A stretch of DNA of 64,000 bases, from assembly GCF_022179545.1 (NCBI RefSeq), contig NZ_AP025518.1:5766001-5830000 (forward strand), in the 5' to 3' direction. Positions 54,015 to 63,267 of this stretch are shown here, piece by piece. The stretch is from Mycolicibacterium fortuitum subsp. fortuitum (GTDB lineage: Bacteria; Actinomycetota; Actinomycetes; Mycobacteriales; Mycobacteriaceae). The position numbers were made by a program, and so were the translations under genes. The notes below the pieces were generated by a model. The model was not told the origin of the DNA. It searched no databases and saw only the letters and a program-made list of their open reading frames with translations. Numbering within the stretch: position 1 is the first letter of the stretch; each line of letters opens with the position of its first letter.

Positions 54015-55541
54015 ATGTCCACCCAACTCGACGGCTCGCCGTCGGTAACCCCAACGCCCAAACGCGCCTGGGTCGCGCTGGCCGTTCTGATGCTGCCGGT
54101 GCTGCTGATCGCGATCGACAACACCGTGCTGGCGTTCGCGCTGCCCGCCATCGCCGAGGATTTCCGCCCCGCCGCATCCACCCAGCTGTGGATCGTCGAC
54201 GTCTACTCACTGGTGCTGGCCGCACTGCTGGTCGCCATGGGCAGCCTCGGCGACCGGATCGGACGGCGCCGGCTGCTGCTGATCGGGGCCACCGGTTTCG
54301 CGGTCGTGTCCGCCGCCGCCGCGTTCGCACCGAGTGCGCAGTACCTCGTCATCGCCCGTGCCGCGCTCGGTGTGTTCGGCGCGATGCTGATGCCGTCCAC
54401 ACTGTCGTTGATCCGCAACATCTTTGCCGATGCGTCGGCCCGGCGGCTCGCGATCGCGATCTGGGCTTCGTGTTTCACCGCGGGTTCCACCTTGGGTCCG
54501 ATCGTCGGTGGCGCGCTGCTGCAGCATTTCCACTGGGGATCGGTCTTCCTGGTGGCCGTGCCGATCCTGTTGCCGCTGTTGATCCTCGGACCCCGGCTGG
54601 TGCCGGAATCGCGTGACCCGAACCCGGGCCCGCTGGACTTGGCCAGCGTGGTGCTGTCCTTCACCGCCATGCTGCCCTTCGTGTGGGCGATCAAGACCGC
54701 GGCCCACGACGGGCTCTCACCCGTTGTCGCGCTGGCGTTCGTCGCCGGTATCGCCTCGGCGGTCCTGTTCGTGCGCCGGCAGAAGCGCAGCCAGACCCCG
54801 ATGCTCGATATCGGGCTCTTCTCCTATGCGCCGTTCAGTTCGTCGATCCTGGCGAACTTCCTGTCCATCGTCGGGTTGATCGGCTTCATCTTCTTCATCT
54901 CGCAGCACCTGCAGTTGGTGCTCGGGTTGTCGCCGTTGGTCGCCGGCCTGGTGACCCTGCCCGGGGCGGTGGTCTCGATGGTCGCAGGCATCAGCGTGGT
55001 TCGGCTCGCCAAACACTTTGCCCCGCAGACCCTCATGGTCGCCGGGCTGGTGCTGGTCGCGGCCGGGTTCAGCCTGATCCTGCTGTTCCGCCACGACCTG
55101 TCGGTGGTCGCGGTGATCGTGTCGTTCATCGTGCTCGAACTCGGCGTCGGTATCTCCCAGACCGTGTCGAACGACACCATCGTGGCTTCGGTGCCCGCCG
55201 CCAAAGCCGGTGCGGCGTCGGCGGTCTCAGAGACCGCCTACGAGCTGGGCGCCGTGGTGGGTACCGCCACGCTCGGAACCATCTTCACCGCGTTCTACCG
55301 CAACAACATCGTGCTGCCGGCCGGCTTGAGCCCGGCGCAGGCAGCCGATGCCGGGGAGAGTATCGGCGGGGCGACCTCGGTGGCCGCAGATCTTCCCGGG
55401 GGCACCGCGGCGCAGTTGCTCGACTCCGCCCGCACCGCGTTCGATTCCGGCATCGCCCCGACGGCGATCATCGCGGCCGTGCTCGCGCTGACCGCCGCGG
55501 CGATCGTGGCAGCGGCGTTCCGAAGCAAGACGGGCCGATGA
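54015..55541 (+). CDS. lfrA: MFS multidrug efflux pump LfrA
   Basis: 508 aa, 14 transmembrane helices of the DHA2 (QacA/EmrB) family. Motif D1-like LIAIDNTVLAFALPAIAEDF, motif A GSLGDRIGRRRLLLIG and motif C ASCFTAGSTLGPIVGGALL are visible. The length and sequence match LfrA of M. smegmatis, which exports fluoroquinolones, ethidium and acriflavine by proton antiport. It is repressed by the TetR gene upstream. Its stop overlaps the next gene's ATG (ATGA). Confidence 0.88.
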   Translation: MSTQLDGSPSVTPTPKRAWVALAVLMLPVLLIAIDNTVLAFALPAIAEDFRPAASTQLWIVDVYSLVLAALLVAMGSLGDRIGRRRLLLIGATGFAVVSAAAAFAPSAQYLVIARAALGVFGAMLMPSTLSLIRNIFADASARRLAIAIWASCFTAGSTLGPIVGGALLQHFHWGSVFLVAVPILLPLLILGPRLVPESRDPNPGPLDLASVVLSFTAMLPFVWAIKTAAHDGLSPVVALAFVAGIASAVLFVRRQKRSQTPMLDIGLFSYAPFSSSILANFLSIVGLIGFIFFISQHLQLVLGLSPLVAGLVTLPGAVVSMVAGISVVRLAKHFAPQTLMVAGLVLVAAGFSLILLFRHDLSVVAVIVSFIVLELGVGISQTVSNDTIVASVPAAKAGAASAVSETAYELGAVVGTATLGTIFTAFYRNNIVLPAGLSPAQAADAGESIGGATSVAADLPGGTAAQLLDSARTAFDSGIAPTAIIAAVLALTAAAIVAAAFRSKTGR

Positions 55542-56290
55542 CCTTCGGCGAGTTGGTGGCCGAGGCCGAGGCGGCGTCCGTCGAAGGTTGGGACTTCTCA
55601 TGGCTGCACGGCCGGGCCACCGAGGCCCGGCCGTCCTGGGGGTACCAGCGTTTGATGAGCCGACGGTTGGCGACGGTGTCCTCGGCGCTGGACATCCAGA
55701 CCGGCGGTGGTGAGGTACTCGCCGGGGCGGCGACCTTCCCACGCACCATGGCAGCCACCGAATCGTGGCAACCCAACCTCGAGCGCGCGTCCCGGCTGCT
55801 GGGCCCTCGCGGTGTCGTCGTGGTCGCCGATCCGGACGAACCGCCGCTGCCGTTCGCGGATGCGGCGTTCGAGCTCGTCCTCAGCCGCCATCCGGCCACC
55901 GTGTGGTGGGACGAGATCGCCCGCGTGCTGGCGCCGGGTGGCACATACCTCGCCCAACATGTCGGACCGGCAAGTGTTTTCGAGCTGACCGAGTTCTTCC
56001 TCGGGCCACAACCGGAGGCCCGCAGGGCGCGCGATCCCGAAATCGAGGCCGCGGGAGCGCGGGCGGCGGGGCTCGACATCGTCGACCTGCGTGCCGAACG
56101 GCTGCGGATGGAGTTCTTCGACATCGGTGCCGTGGTGTATTTCCTGCGCAAGGTCATCTGGATCGTGCCGGGCTTCACCGTCGCGGCCTATCGCGACGAG
56201 CTCGTCGCTTTGCACCGGCAGATCGAGGCCGACGGCTCGTTCGTGGCGTACTCGTCCAGGCATCTGATCGAGGCCCGCAAGCCCGGTTAG
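55538..56290 (+). CDS. SAM-dependent methyltransferase-like protein
   Basis: 250 aa from ATG 55538, overlapping the lfrA stop. A class I methyltransferase fold is recognisable: ALDIQTGGGEVLAGA is the motif I equivalent, VVVADPDEPPLPFADAAFELVLSRHP the motif II/III region, and VLAPGGTYLAQHVGP the motif IV region. Motif I is QTGGG in place of GxGxG. The substrate is unknown. Coupling to lfrA implies co-expression under LfrR. Confidence 0.82.
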   Translation: MTFGELVAEAEAASVEGWDFSWLHGRATEARPSWGYQRLMSRRLATVSSALDIQTGGGEVLAGAATFPRTMAATESWQPNLERASRLLGPRGVVVVADPDEPPLPFADAAFELVLSRHPATVWWDEIARVLAPGGTYLAQHVGPASVFELTEFFLGPQPEARRARDPEIEAAGARAAGLDIVDLRAERLRMEFFDIGAVVYFLRKVIWIVPGFTVAAYRDELVALHRQIEADGSFVAYSSRHLIEARKPG

Positions 56291-56299
56291 GCCACGAAA

Positions 56300-56346
56300 G
56301 TGACGCAGGGGTCGTGATTTCCGCCGCCCGACGACCCCTGCGTCAC
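56300..56346. terminator. Bidirectional terminator with 16-bp stem
   Basis: GTGACGCAGGGGTCGT (56300-56315) pairs perfectly with ACGACCCCTGCGTCAC (56331-56346), with a 15-nt loop. It separates the convergent methyltransferase and antiporter genes and overlaps the antiporter stop codon. Confidence 0.8.
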
Positions 56347-57518
56347 TCTCGCGACGGCGACGACGGCGGGGCGGCCGAAGCGTTGCGCGATGCCCGCGCC
56401 GCGAGGCCCCCGGCGATCGAGGTGGTCGCCATGGTGACCAGCGCTCCGAGCATCAGTGCCGCCGGCTCGCCGGGTGCCAGCAGATGCTGCTCGGTGCCGA
56501 GCGTCGCGGCCGCGACCGGCACCCCGAGCTGAGCGGCCGAGAAGACAGCGAGCGTCATCGGCTGGCCCAGCAACCGGCCGGCGCCATGTGCGAGCACCGC
56601 GCCAAGCCCCAAAGCCAGGGCGAGCAGGATGAATTCAGGACGATCGGCAAGTTCGCGCACCTGCAGCGAGGCACCTAACCAGACGAAAAACAACGGACCG
56701 AAGAACCCGTCGGTGATACCGAACAGCTGCCTGGCCAGCCGGCGCGGCTCCCCGATCGCAGACACCACCAGGCCCAGCGCGAAGCCGGCCAGCATGATCG
56801 AAACGTGCGTGGCCAACGCGACCGCCGACAGCCCGAACAGGAAAATCAGGCTGAACCGAAGCTCGAGCGCGAACTTGTGCTTGGCGGAATAGTGATGCAG
56901 ACGTCGCCGTAAACCTCGTGCGTAGCCAGCCCGTAGCGCGAGGAACAGCACCGCCGCGCAACCAGCGATGGCCAGCGCTCCCAGCGCCGTACGCGGGGCG
57001 CGCTGGATGTCTATCACCAACGGCAGCAATATGATCGACGCCGTATCGGCGATGGCGATCTGGGCGGTCACCGACAGCGCCTGCGGCCCCTCCAGGCGCA
57101 GGCCGTCGATGATCGGCAAGGCCAGCGCGGCCGACGACGAGGCCATCACCACGGCGTAGAGCGCCGCATGCCCGGTGCCGAACCCGTGGGCGATCACGAC
57201 GCCGAGCACCGCGGCGACAGCCCCCACCAGCACCGCGCGCATGAGCGCTTTGGGAAGTGCGGTACGCAGCGTGGTGTCGCGGATCGGCACGTGGGTACCG
57301 ACGACGAACATCACCAACGCAAACCCGACGTTGGCCAGCAAAGTGAACGTCGGATCGCTGTGGTCGACGATGCCGAATCCGGTTCTGCCAACCACGATCC
57401 CGGCGATCAGCTCACCGATCACCACGGGTGTGCGCAATCGCGGCACCGCGGCCAGGGCCGGTCCGGTCAGACCGATGACCGCGACCAGCGCCAACGTGTC
57501 GAAACCGAACCCTGCCAC
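56343..57518 (-). CDS. CPA2-type cation:proton antiporter
   Basis: 391 aa from GTG 57518. About 11-12 transmembrane helices are present, with RTPVVIGELIAGIVVGRTGFG, ASSSAALALPIIDGLRLEG and QIAIADTASIILLPL (Na/H exchanger domain with a conserved Asp in the IADT segment). There is no C-terminal RCK/TrkA-N domain. It likely exchanges Na+ or K+ for H+. It starts 9 bp after the carotenoid oxygenase stop on the same strand, so the two are probably one operon. Confidence 0.87.
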   Translation of the reverse strand: MAGFGFDTLALVAVIGLTGPALAAVPRLRTPVVIGELIAGIVVGRTGFGIVDHSDPTFTLLANVGFALVMFVVGTHVPIRDTTLRTALPKALMRAVLVGAVAAVLGVVIAHGFGTGHAALYAVVMASSSAALALPIIDGLRLEGPQALSVTAQIAIADTASIILLPLVIDIQRAPRTALGALAIAGCAAVLFLALRAGYARGLRRRLHHYSAKHKFALELRFSLIFLFGLSAVALATHVSIMLAGFALGLVVSAIGEPRRLARQLFGITDGFFGPLFFVWLGASLQVRELADRPEFILLALALGLGAVLAHGAGRLLGQPMTLAVFSAAQLGVPVAAATLGTEQHLLAPGEPAALMLGALVTMATTSIAGGLAARASRNASAAPPSSPSRE

Positions 57519-57527
57519 CGGCTCACA

Positions 57528-58841
57528 TTAGGCGCTGATCCAGTTCCCGTGGAATCCATAGGGCACGCGTTGCGGGAGTTTGATGGTGGCCACCGGCTTC
57601 CCGCCGAAGTCCGACGCATCCAGGATCACGAGATCGCTGCCGTCACGCTCGGGGTTGTAGACGTAGCCCAGATAGAACCCGTTGCTCTCGTCGGCGGGGC
57701 CCGCACCGGGAACGAACACGGCCTCGCCCGGTCCACCGGATCCGAGGTCGTGACGCAGGCCGGAGCCGGTGCTCAGGTCGTAACGGACCCACGAGTTGCC
57801 CGCGACGGAAACCGCGTACCGGGCGGGGAGGCCGGCCAACCGATCGTCGATGCGCGGGAACTCCACGCCGAGGTTGTCGAGCTGACGTTCGCTGACCGTT
57901 CCGGCCGCCAGGTCGATCCGCCACTCCCACAACACGCCCTCGACGTCGAACCCGCCACTGTCGCGCCACATCTCGGGGTAGCGAACAGCCTGCAGCACAA
58001 TCGAATTGCCCGCTTCGTGGGCATTGGCGACGTGGAACACGTAGCAGGGGTCGATGTCGAACCATCGGATCGGTGCGTCGGGATCGTCTCGGCGCAGCAC
58101 GCCGAACCGCGCACCGTACTCGTCACTCCAGCGGTAGGGCATGCCGCTTTCGCCCTCGGCCACTGCGATGTCCAGGTCGAACACCACCGGCAGGTCCATG
58201 AAGATGACGTGGCTCGCGGTCATCGCGAAGTCGTGCATCATGGTGTGCGCCTTGACATTCACCGGTCGGTTGACGGTCAGCTCGCCGTCGGCGTCGGCCC
58301 GGTGGTAGGTGACGTAGGGCTCGAAGATGCTGCCGTAGGAGAAGAAGTGCAGCTCGCCGGTCGTCGGGCAGATCTTGGGGTGCGCGGTCATCGAGTCGAC
58401 GAGCTTGCCGCCGAAGTCGTAGGCGCCGACGGTCTCGAGGTCGTTGGTGATCTGGTAGGGCAGTGAGGATTCCACCAGCGCCAGGGTCTTGCCCGCGTGG
58501 TTGACGACGTGGGTGTTGGCGACGGAGGAGCGTAGGTTGCGCGTGCCGTCGGCGTTGTACAACCGGAAGTCCTCGATGAAGCTGTCGGTGCGCACCCAGC
58601 GGTTGCGGTACCACTTGACGGCGCCGTTCTCGATGCGGACACCGTGGATCATGCCGTCGCCGGTGAACCAGTGCCCGGTCGCTCGGCGTGGGTTCGGGCC
58701 GTTGCGCAGGTACCAGCCGTCCAGCTCGGCGGGGATCGCGCCGTCGACAGTCAGGTTGTATTCGGTGAGTTCGTCGGCGACGGGCGCGTAGTTGCCGCGC
58801 CGGAAGAAGTCGGTTTCGCCGATGGGCAGGGCGGAAGTCAT
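57528..58841 (-). CDS. Carotenoid cleavage oxygenase family protein
   Basis: 437 aa from ATG 58841. It is a seven-bladed propeller enzyme with four iron-binding His: SMTAHPKI, MMHDFAMT, YVFHVANAHE and YGFHGNWI. N-terminal AELDGWYLRNGPNPR and GDGMIHGVRI are the family openers. It cleaves a double bond in carotenoids, stilbenes or lignin-like aromatics using non-haem iron. The substrate is not predictable from sequence here. It is divergent from a PadR regulator across a palindrome. Confidence 0.92.
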   Translation of the reverse strand: MTSALPIGETDFFRRGNYAPVADELTEYNLTVDGAIPAELDGWYLRNGPNPRRATGHWFTGDGMIHGVRIENGAVKWYRNRWVRTDSFIEDFRLYNADGTRNLRSSVANTHVVNHAGKTLALVESSLPYQITNDLETVGAYDFGGKLVDSMTAHPKICPTTGELHFFSYGSIFEPYVTYHRADADGELTVNRPVNVKAHTMMHDFAMTASHVIFMDLPVVFDLDIAVAEGESGMPYRWSDEYGARFGVLRRDDPDAPIRWFDIDPCYVFHVANAHEAGNSIVLQAVRYPEMWRDSGGFDVEGVLWEWRIDLAAGTVSERQLDNLGVEFPRIDDRLAGLPARYAVSVAGNSWVRYDLSTGSGLRHDLGSGGPGEAVFVPGAGPADESNGFYLGYVYNPERDGSDLVILDASDFGGKPVATIKLPQRVPYGFHGNWISA

Positions 58842-58852
58842 GCACCCAACGG

Positions 58853-58876
58853 TGACATTCCATAAGTGACATGTCA
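58853..58876. promoter_or_regulatory. Candidate PadR operator
   Basis: TGACAT occurs at 58853 and again at 58867. The second is part of the perfect 10-bp palindrome TGACATGTCA (58867-58876). They lie in the 58-bp gap between the oxygenase start and the divergent PadR gene, a natural operator position. Confidence 0.55.
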
Positions 58877-58899
58877 ATAGTGAACGGTAAGCTGCCGGC

Positions 58900-59418
58900 A
58901 TGAGTTTGCGGATGGCAGCGCTCGGCATGTTGGCACAACACCCCGGCAGCGGGTACGACCTGCTCAAACGGTTCGAGAACTCGATGGCCAACGTCTGGCC
59001 GGCCACCCAGAGCCAGCTGTACGGAGAGCTCAACAAGCTGGCCCACACCGGCCTGATCGAGGTGTCGGCCATCGGCCCGCGCGGCCGCAAGGAGTACCGC
59101 ATCACCCCTGCCGGCCGCACCGAGCTGAAGCGCTGGATCACCAATCCCGGCGACGACCCACCCGAGCGCAGCGCCGGCCTGCTGCGGGTGTTCCTGCTGG
59201 GCGAATTGCCGCGTGACCAGGCGCGCGAGCATCTCAAGGCAATGGCCGCGCACGCCGACGCCGAAGTCGCCCGCCTCAAGGAACTCGAGGCGTCGATCCC
59301 GTGGGCCGACTACGGCGGGGACCTCTACGGGCACGCCGTTCTGGAGTACGGCTTGCGCCTCAACGCCATGCAGGCGCAGTGGGCACGCTGGCTCATAGAA
59401 ACTATCGACAACCGATAG
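58900..59418 (+). CDS. PadR-family regulator (Vir-like C-terminus)
   Basis: 172 aa. The winged HTH is LRMAALGMLAQHPGSGYDLLKRFENS, then WPATQSQLYGELNKLAHTGLIEV and RKEYRITPAGRTELKRWI. The C-terminal helical domain (LLRVFLLGELPRDQAREHLKAMAAHADAEVARLKELE) is of the PadR-type dimerisation class. It is divergent from the carotenoid oxygenase, so it probably controls that operon in response to a phenolic or carotenoid-derived ligand (inference). Confidence 0.9.
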   Translation: MSLRMAALGMLAQHPGSGYDLLKRFENSMANVWPATQSQLYGELNKLAHTGLIEVSAIGPRGRKEYRITPAGRTELKRWITNPGDDPPERSAGLLRVFLLGELPRDQAREHLKAMAAHADAEVARLKELEASIPWADYGGDLYGHAVLEYGLRLNAMQAQWARWLIETIDNR

Positions 59419-59432
59419 ATCCCGATATATCG
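59403..59432. promoter_or_regulatory. Inverted repeats before the second PadR gene
   Basis: TATCG-ACAAC-CGATA (59403-59417) straddles the first PadR stop, and CGATATATCG (59423-59432) is a perfect 10-bp palindrome. Both share the core CGATA. They precede the second PadR gene by about 60 bp and are a likely autoregulatory operator. Confidence 0.5.
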
Positions 59433-59489
59433 TTGACGCATCGGAAGCGTAATCGGCGCTTTCTCATCGACAACGAAGGACTTGCTTCA

Positions 59490-60227
59490 ATGACCAACCC
59501 ATTCAGTTCACAAAACAGCGGCTTCGGCTTCGTTCCCCTCGGCCGCGAAGAGGCCCGTCTGATGTTCCACCAGGCCCGCGCCGCGCGCCGGGACATGCGT
59601 CATCAGATGCGCGCACAGGCACAGGCGGCCCGCGAGCACGGCGTCGACGCCTCGTGCCAGACCGGCTTCGGCGGGCCTGGTTTCGGACCGGGGCGCGGTT
59701 TCGAGTTCGGTTTCGAGCCTCGCGGAGGCCTCGGCTTCGGCTTCGGCAATTTCGGCGGCCCCAGAGGCCGGGGCGGGCGCGGCGGACGACGCGGTCGACG
59801 CGGCGATGTCCGCGCCGCCATCTTGACGCTGCTCGCCGAACGGCCCATGCACGGCTATGAGATGACCCAGGAAATCGCCACCCGCAGCCACAACCTGTGG
59901 AAGCCCAGCCCGGGCTCGGTGTACCCGACGCTGCAACTGCTGGTCGACGAAGGTCTGATCGCCCCGGCCGAAACCGAGGGCAGCAAAAAGACTTTCGAGC
60001 TGACCGAGGAGGGACGTCAGGCCGCGGAAGCGATCGACACCCCGCCCTGGGACCAGATCACCGAAGACGCCGATCCGGCCGCCATGAACCTCCGCGGCGC
60101 TCTCGGCCAGCTGATGGCCGCCGTCGGGCAGTCGAGCTTCACTGCCAGCGAGGACCAGCAACAGCGCATCCTCGACATCGTCAACAACGCGCGACGCGAG
60201 GTCTACCAGGTCCTCAGCGAGGAGTGA
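59490..60227 (+). CDS. PadR-family regulator with Gly/Phe/Arg-rich N-terminus
   Basis: 245 aa. Residues 1-55 form a charged helical segment (GREEARLMFHQARAARRDMR, then MRAQAQAAREHG). Residues about 58-108 are low-complexity GFG/GRGG repeats rich in Phe and Arg. The winged HTH follows (RAAILTLLAERPMHGYEMTQEIA, SPGSVYPTLQLLVDEGLI, KKTFELTEEGRQAAEA). A C-terminal helix ends the protein. Such Gly-rich PadR proteins are widespread in actinobacteria. Target unknown, probably including itself. Confidence 0.88.
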   Translation: MTNPFSSQNSGFGFVPLGREEARLMFHQARAARRDMRHQMRAQAQAAREHGVDASCQTGFGGPGFGPGRGFEFGFEPRGGLGFGFGNFGGPRGRGGRGGRRGRRGDVRAAILTLLAERPMHGYEMTQEIATRSHNLWKPSPGSVYPTLQLLVDEGLIAPAETEGSKKTFELTEEGRQAAEAIDTPPWDQITEDADPAAMNLRGALGQLMAAVGQSSFTASEDQQQRILDIVNNARREVYQVLSEE

Positions 60228-60246
60228 CGGCCCGTAGGCTGCCTGT

Positions 60247-60927
60247 GTGAGCAGCCTCGTCACAATCATCGCGCCGGCCGTCGTCGCAGTCCTGACCGCG
60301 GCCGGCGCGGTCATCGGACTCCAATTCCGCGACGTCGACGCCTATGACCGCAGGCGGGGTATCTGGCAGTGGCTTCTGGTCCTGCTCGCCGCGGCCGCGA
60401 CGATGGGAGCACTCGGCTCGGCATCCGGCGTCGGCGACGGCAACCTGCGCGAAGCCATCATCATGGCGGTGGTCGGTGTGGCCGCCGTCGTGGTGGCCCA
60501 CATCATGTGGCGGCGGCGGGTCCCGGATGCCGAACCCCGCAACATTGCGATTGCGACCGCTTCGGCCGCCTGCGCGGTCCTGGTGATCGTGGGGATGACC
60601 GCACTGACGTACACCGGCAACAAGGGCTGCCGGCAGGCCCAGCTGCTGGTGGACTACACGAACGCGAGCCTTGGCGCGCTCACACCCCCGCCTGCCGGTA
60701 AGCCAGGTCCGTCGGTGGGCGACTACGAGAACTGGTCGAAGCTGATCCGCGAGGCAGCGGATCAGGTGACCGACGCCGAGATCGGTCCGCACGCCCATCG
60801 AATGGGCGAGTTGGCCGGGCAGATCACCGACGCCGTGCGCAACAAGGAGAGCGCCAGCCATGCGCTTCTCGGGGCGCAGTATTCCGATGAGTTCAAGGCC
60901 ATCGTCACCAAGTGTCCGCGGCAGTAG
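60247..60927 (+). CDS. Membrane protein of unknown function
   Basis: 226 aa from GTG 60247. Four predicted transmembrane helices fall in the first 130 residues (IIAPAVVAVLTAAGAVIGLQ, WLLVLLAAAATMGALG, IIMAVVGVAAVVVAHIMW, ASAACAVLVIVGMTALTY). A soluble C-terminal helical part with two Cys (NKGCRQ, TKCPRQ) that could pair outside the cell follows. No family is recognised. It converges on glpK with a 1-bp gap. Confidence 0.75.
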   Translation: MSSLVTIIAPAVVAVLTAAGAVIGLQFRDVDAYDRRRGIWQWLLVLLAAAATMGALGSASGVGDGNLREAIIMAVVGVAAVVVAHIMWRRRVPDAEPRNIAIATASAACAVLVIVGMTALTYTGNKGCRQAQLLVDYTNASLGALTPPPAGKPGPSVGDYENWSKLIREAADQVTDAEIGPHAHRMGELAGQITDAVRNKESASHALLGAQYSDEFKAIVTKCPRQ

Positions 60928-60928
60928 G

Positions 60929-62446
60929 TCAGTCGATCTCGACCCAGTCCAGAGTGCGTTCGACGGCTTTGCGCCAGCCGGCGTATCCGGTCCGGCGAGC
61001 CTCGTCGTCCCACTGCGGGTTCCAGCGCTGACCTTCCTGCCAGTTGGCGCGTAGATCGTCTGGGCTCGCCCAAAATCCCACTGCCAGGCCGGCCGCATAC
61101 GCCGCGCCCAGCGCCGTGGTCTCGGCCACAACGGGTTTGACCACGTCGACTCCGAGCACGTCGGCCTGGATCTGCATGCACAGGGCGTTTGCGGTGATGC
61201 CGCCGTCGACTTTCAAAACTTCAAGGTGCACACCGGAATCGGCTTCCATCGCCTCGACCACGTCGCGGCTCTGGTAGCAGATCGCCTCCAGGGTGGCCCG
61301 CGCCAGGTGGGCATTGGTATTGAAGCGGGACAGTCCGACGATGACGCCCCGGGCGTCGGAGCGCCAGTAGGGGGCGAACAGCCCGGAGAACGCCGGGACG
61401 AAGTAGACGCCGCCGTTGTCGGTCACCTGCCGGGCCAGCGCCTCGCTCTGTGCCGCGCCGCTGATGATGCCCAACTGATCGCGCAGCCATTGCACTGCCG
61501 AGCCTGTAACCGGGATCGAACCTTCCAGCGCGTAAACGGGTTTCGAGTCGCCGAACTGGTAGCACACCGTGGTGAGCAGTCCGTTCTCCGAACGCACGAT
61601 CTTCTCGCCGGTGTTGAGGAGCAGGAAATTGCCTGTGCCGTAGGTGTTCTTGGCCTCGCCAGGTTCCAGGCACACCTGCCCCACCATCGCGGCCTGCTGG
61701 TCACCCAGGATTCCGGTCACCGGCACCTGCCCTGCCAGCGGGCCGTTGTCGCGGGTGACGCCGAACGCGCCGGGATAGGACGACGGCTTGATCTCGGGCA
61801 GCATCTGGCGGGGAATCGAGAAGAACGACAACAGTTCGTCGTCCCAGTCGAGGGTTTCCAGGTTCATCAGCATGGTGCGGCTGGCGTTGGTGACGTCGGT
61901 GACGTGCACCCCGCCGCGGTAACCACCGGTGAGGTTCCAGGTCACCCAGCTGTCCGGTGTGCCGAACAGCGCGTCGCCGTTCTCCGCGTCGCGCCGGACC
62001 CCCTCGACATTGTCGAGGATCCACTGGATCTTGCCGCCGGAGAAGTAGGTCGCGGGCGGCAGCCCGGCCTTGCGCCGGATCACGTCACCGCGGCCGTCGC
62101 GATCCAGTGCGGCAGCGATGCGGTCGGTGCGGGTGTCCTGCCACACGATGGCGTTGTGGTACGGCCGGCCGGTATGCCGGTTCCACACCAGCGTGGTCTC
62201 CCGCTGGTTGGTGATGCCCAGCGCGGCAAGGTCGCCGGCCACCAGATTGGTGCGGTTCAGCGCGGTCATGATCGCCGCGGCGGTGCGTTCCCAGATCTCG
62301 ACCGGGTTGTGTTCCACCCATCCGGCCCTGGGCAGAATCTGCTCGTGCTCGAGCTGGTGGCGGCCCACCTCGGTCCCGGCGTGATCGAAGATCATGCACC
62401 GGGTACTGGTGGTGCCCTGGTCGATTGCAGCTACGAAGTCGCCCAC
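60929..62446 (-). CDS. glpK: Glycerol kinase
   Basis: 505 aa, FGGY family. The N-terminus [19 protein letters not shown] is the phosphate-1 loop. [31 protein letters not shown] covers substrate contacts, and [20 protein letters not shown] plus [20 protein letters not shown] are the ATP-site signatures. It phosphorylates glycerol to sn-glycerol-3-phosphate. Position matches Rv3696c. No glpF or glpD neighbour is present. Confidence 0.96.
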   Translation of the reverse strand: MGDFVAAIDQGTTSTRCMIFDHAGTEVGRHQLEHEQILPRAGWVEHNPVEIWERTAAAIMTALNRTNLVAGDLAALGITNQRETTLVWNRHTGRPYHNAIVWQDTRTDRIAAALDRDGRGDVIRRKAGLPPATYFSGGKIQWILDNVEGVRRDAENGDALFGTPDSWVTWNLTGGYRGGVHVTDVTNASRTMLMNLETLDWDDELLSFFSIPRQMLPEIKPSSYPGAFGVTRDNGPLAGQVPVTGILGDQQAAMVGQVCLEPGEAKNTYGTGNFLLLNTGEKIVRSENGLLTTVCYQFGDSKPVYALEGSIPVTGSAVQWLRDQLGIISGAAQSEALARQVTDNGGVYFVPAFSGLFAPYWRSDARGVIVGLSRFNTNAHLARATLEAICYQSRDVVEAMEADSGVHLEVLKVDGGITANALCMQIQADVLGVDVVKPVVAETTALGAAYAAGLAVGFWASPDDLRANWQEGQRWNPQWDDEARRTGYAGWRKAVERTLDWVEID

Positions 62447-62505
62447 TGTGTTCCTTTCCCGGGTCGCTGTCGCGCCTGCCCGCCGAAAAGTCCATGATGG
62501 CCTAC

Positions 62506-63261
62506 ATGGCTGCCGACCCTTCAGATATCGACCGGATGCCGCGGGGCGGGTTTCGCGCGTCGTGTTTGGACCGGCTGCTCGAAACCGACCGGCCGGAGTA
62601 TCTGGACCGCGACGACGTGGACAGTTCGATCAAGAATCAGGTGATCGGAGCGCTGGACTGGACCGGCCGGTTCTTCAAGAACCATGAGCGCTTCGCCGGG
62701 ATCGCGCTCGATCTGATTGCCGATGTGCCCGACCCGCGGATCCTGGAGTTGGGTGCCGGGCACGGCGGGGTGTCGCGGCAACTGCTGGCCGACCATCCGT
62801 CAGCGCATGTCACCGTCACCGATCTCGACCCGGAGTCGGTGGCCCGCATCGCCGCAAGCGACCTCGGCAGCCATCCCCGCGCGGAGGTCCGTCGGATGGA
62901 TGCCACCGCGATCGACGCCGCCGACGGAAGCTACAACCTAGTCCTGTTCGCGTTGTCGTTCCACCATCTGCGCCCGGCGCAGGCTGCGCGGGTGTTCGCC
63001 GAGGGCACCCGGGTGGCCGACACGCTGTTGATCATCGATCTGCCACGACCGCCGGCGCCGCTGCATCTGTTGCGACTGGCGACGATGCTGCCCGCAGCCG
63101 CGGTGCTTCCGTTCGTGCACGACGGGATCATCAGCTCACTGCGTAGCTACAGCCCTTCGGCGTTGCGCAGCCTGGCACACCATGCCGACCCGTCGATCGA
63201 GCTCACACTGCGTAGCGGCCTGACGGAGCCGCAGATCGTGATCGCCAGGCGCGGCCGGTGA
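62506..63261 (+). CDS. SAM-dependent methyltransferase (Rv3699-like)
   Basis: 251 aa from ATG 62506; ATGs at 62494 and 62497 are alternatives. Class I methyltransferase: motif [18 protein letters not shown], acidic motif [11 protein letters not shown], motif [58 protein letters not shown] near the end may be a membrane-proximal or substrate region. It is divergent from glpK. Substrate unknown. Confidence 0.87.
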   Translation: MAADPSDIDRMPRGGFRASCLDRLLETDRPEYLDRDDVDSSIKNQVIGALDWTGRFFKNHERFAGIALDLIADVPDPRILELGAGHGGVSRQLLADHPSAHVTVTDLDPESVARIAASDLGSHPRAEVRRMDATAIDAADGSYNLVLFALSFHHLRPAQAARVFAEGTRVADTLLIIDLPRPPAPLHLLRLATMLPAAAVLPFVHDGIISSLRSYSPSALRSLAHHADPSIELTLRSGLTEPQIVIARRGR

Positions 63262-63267
63262 GCCTGC

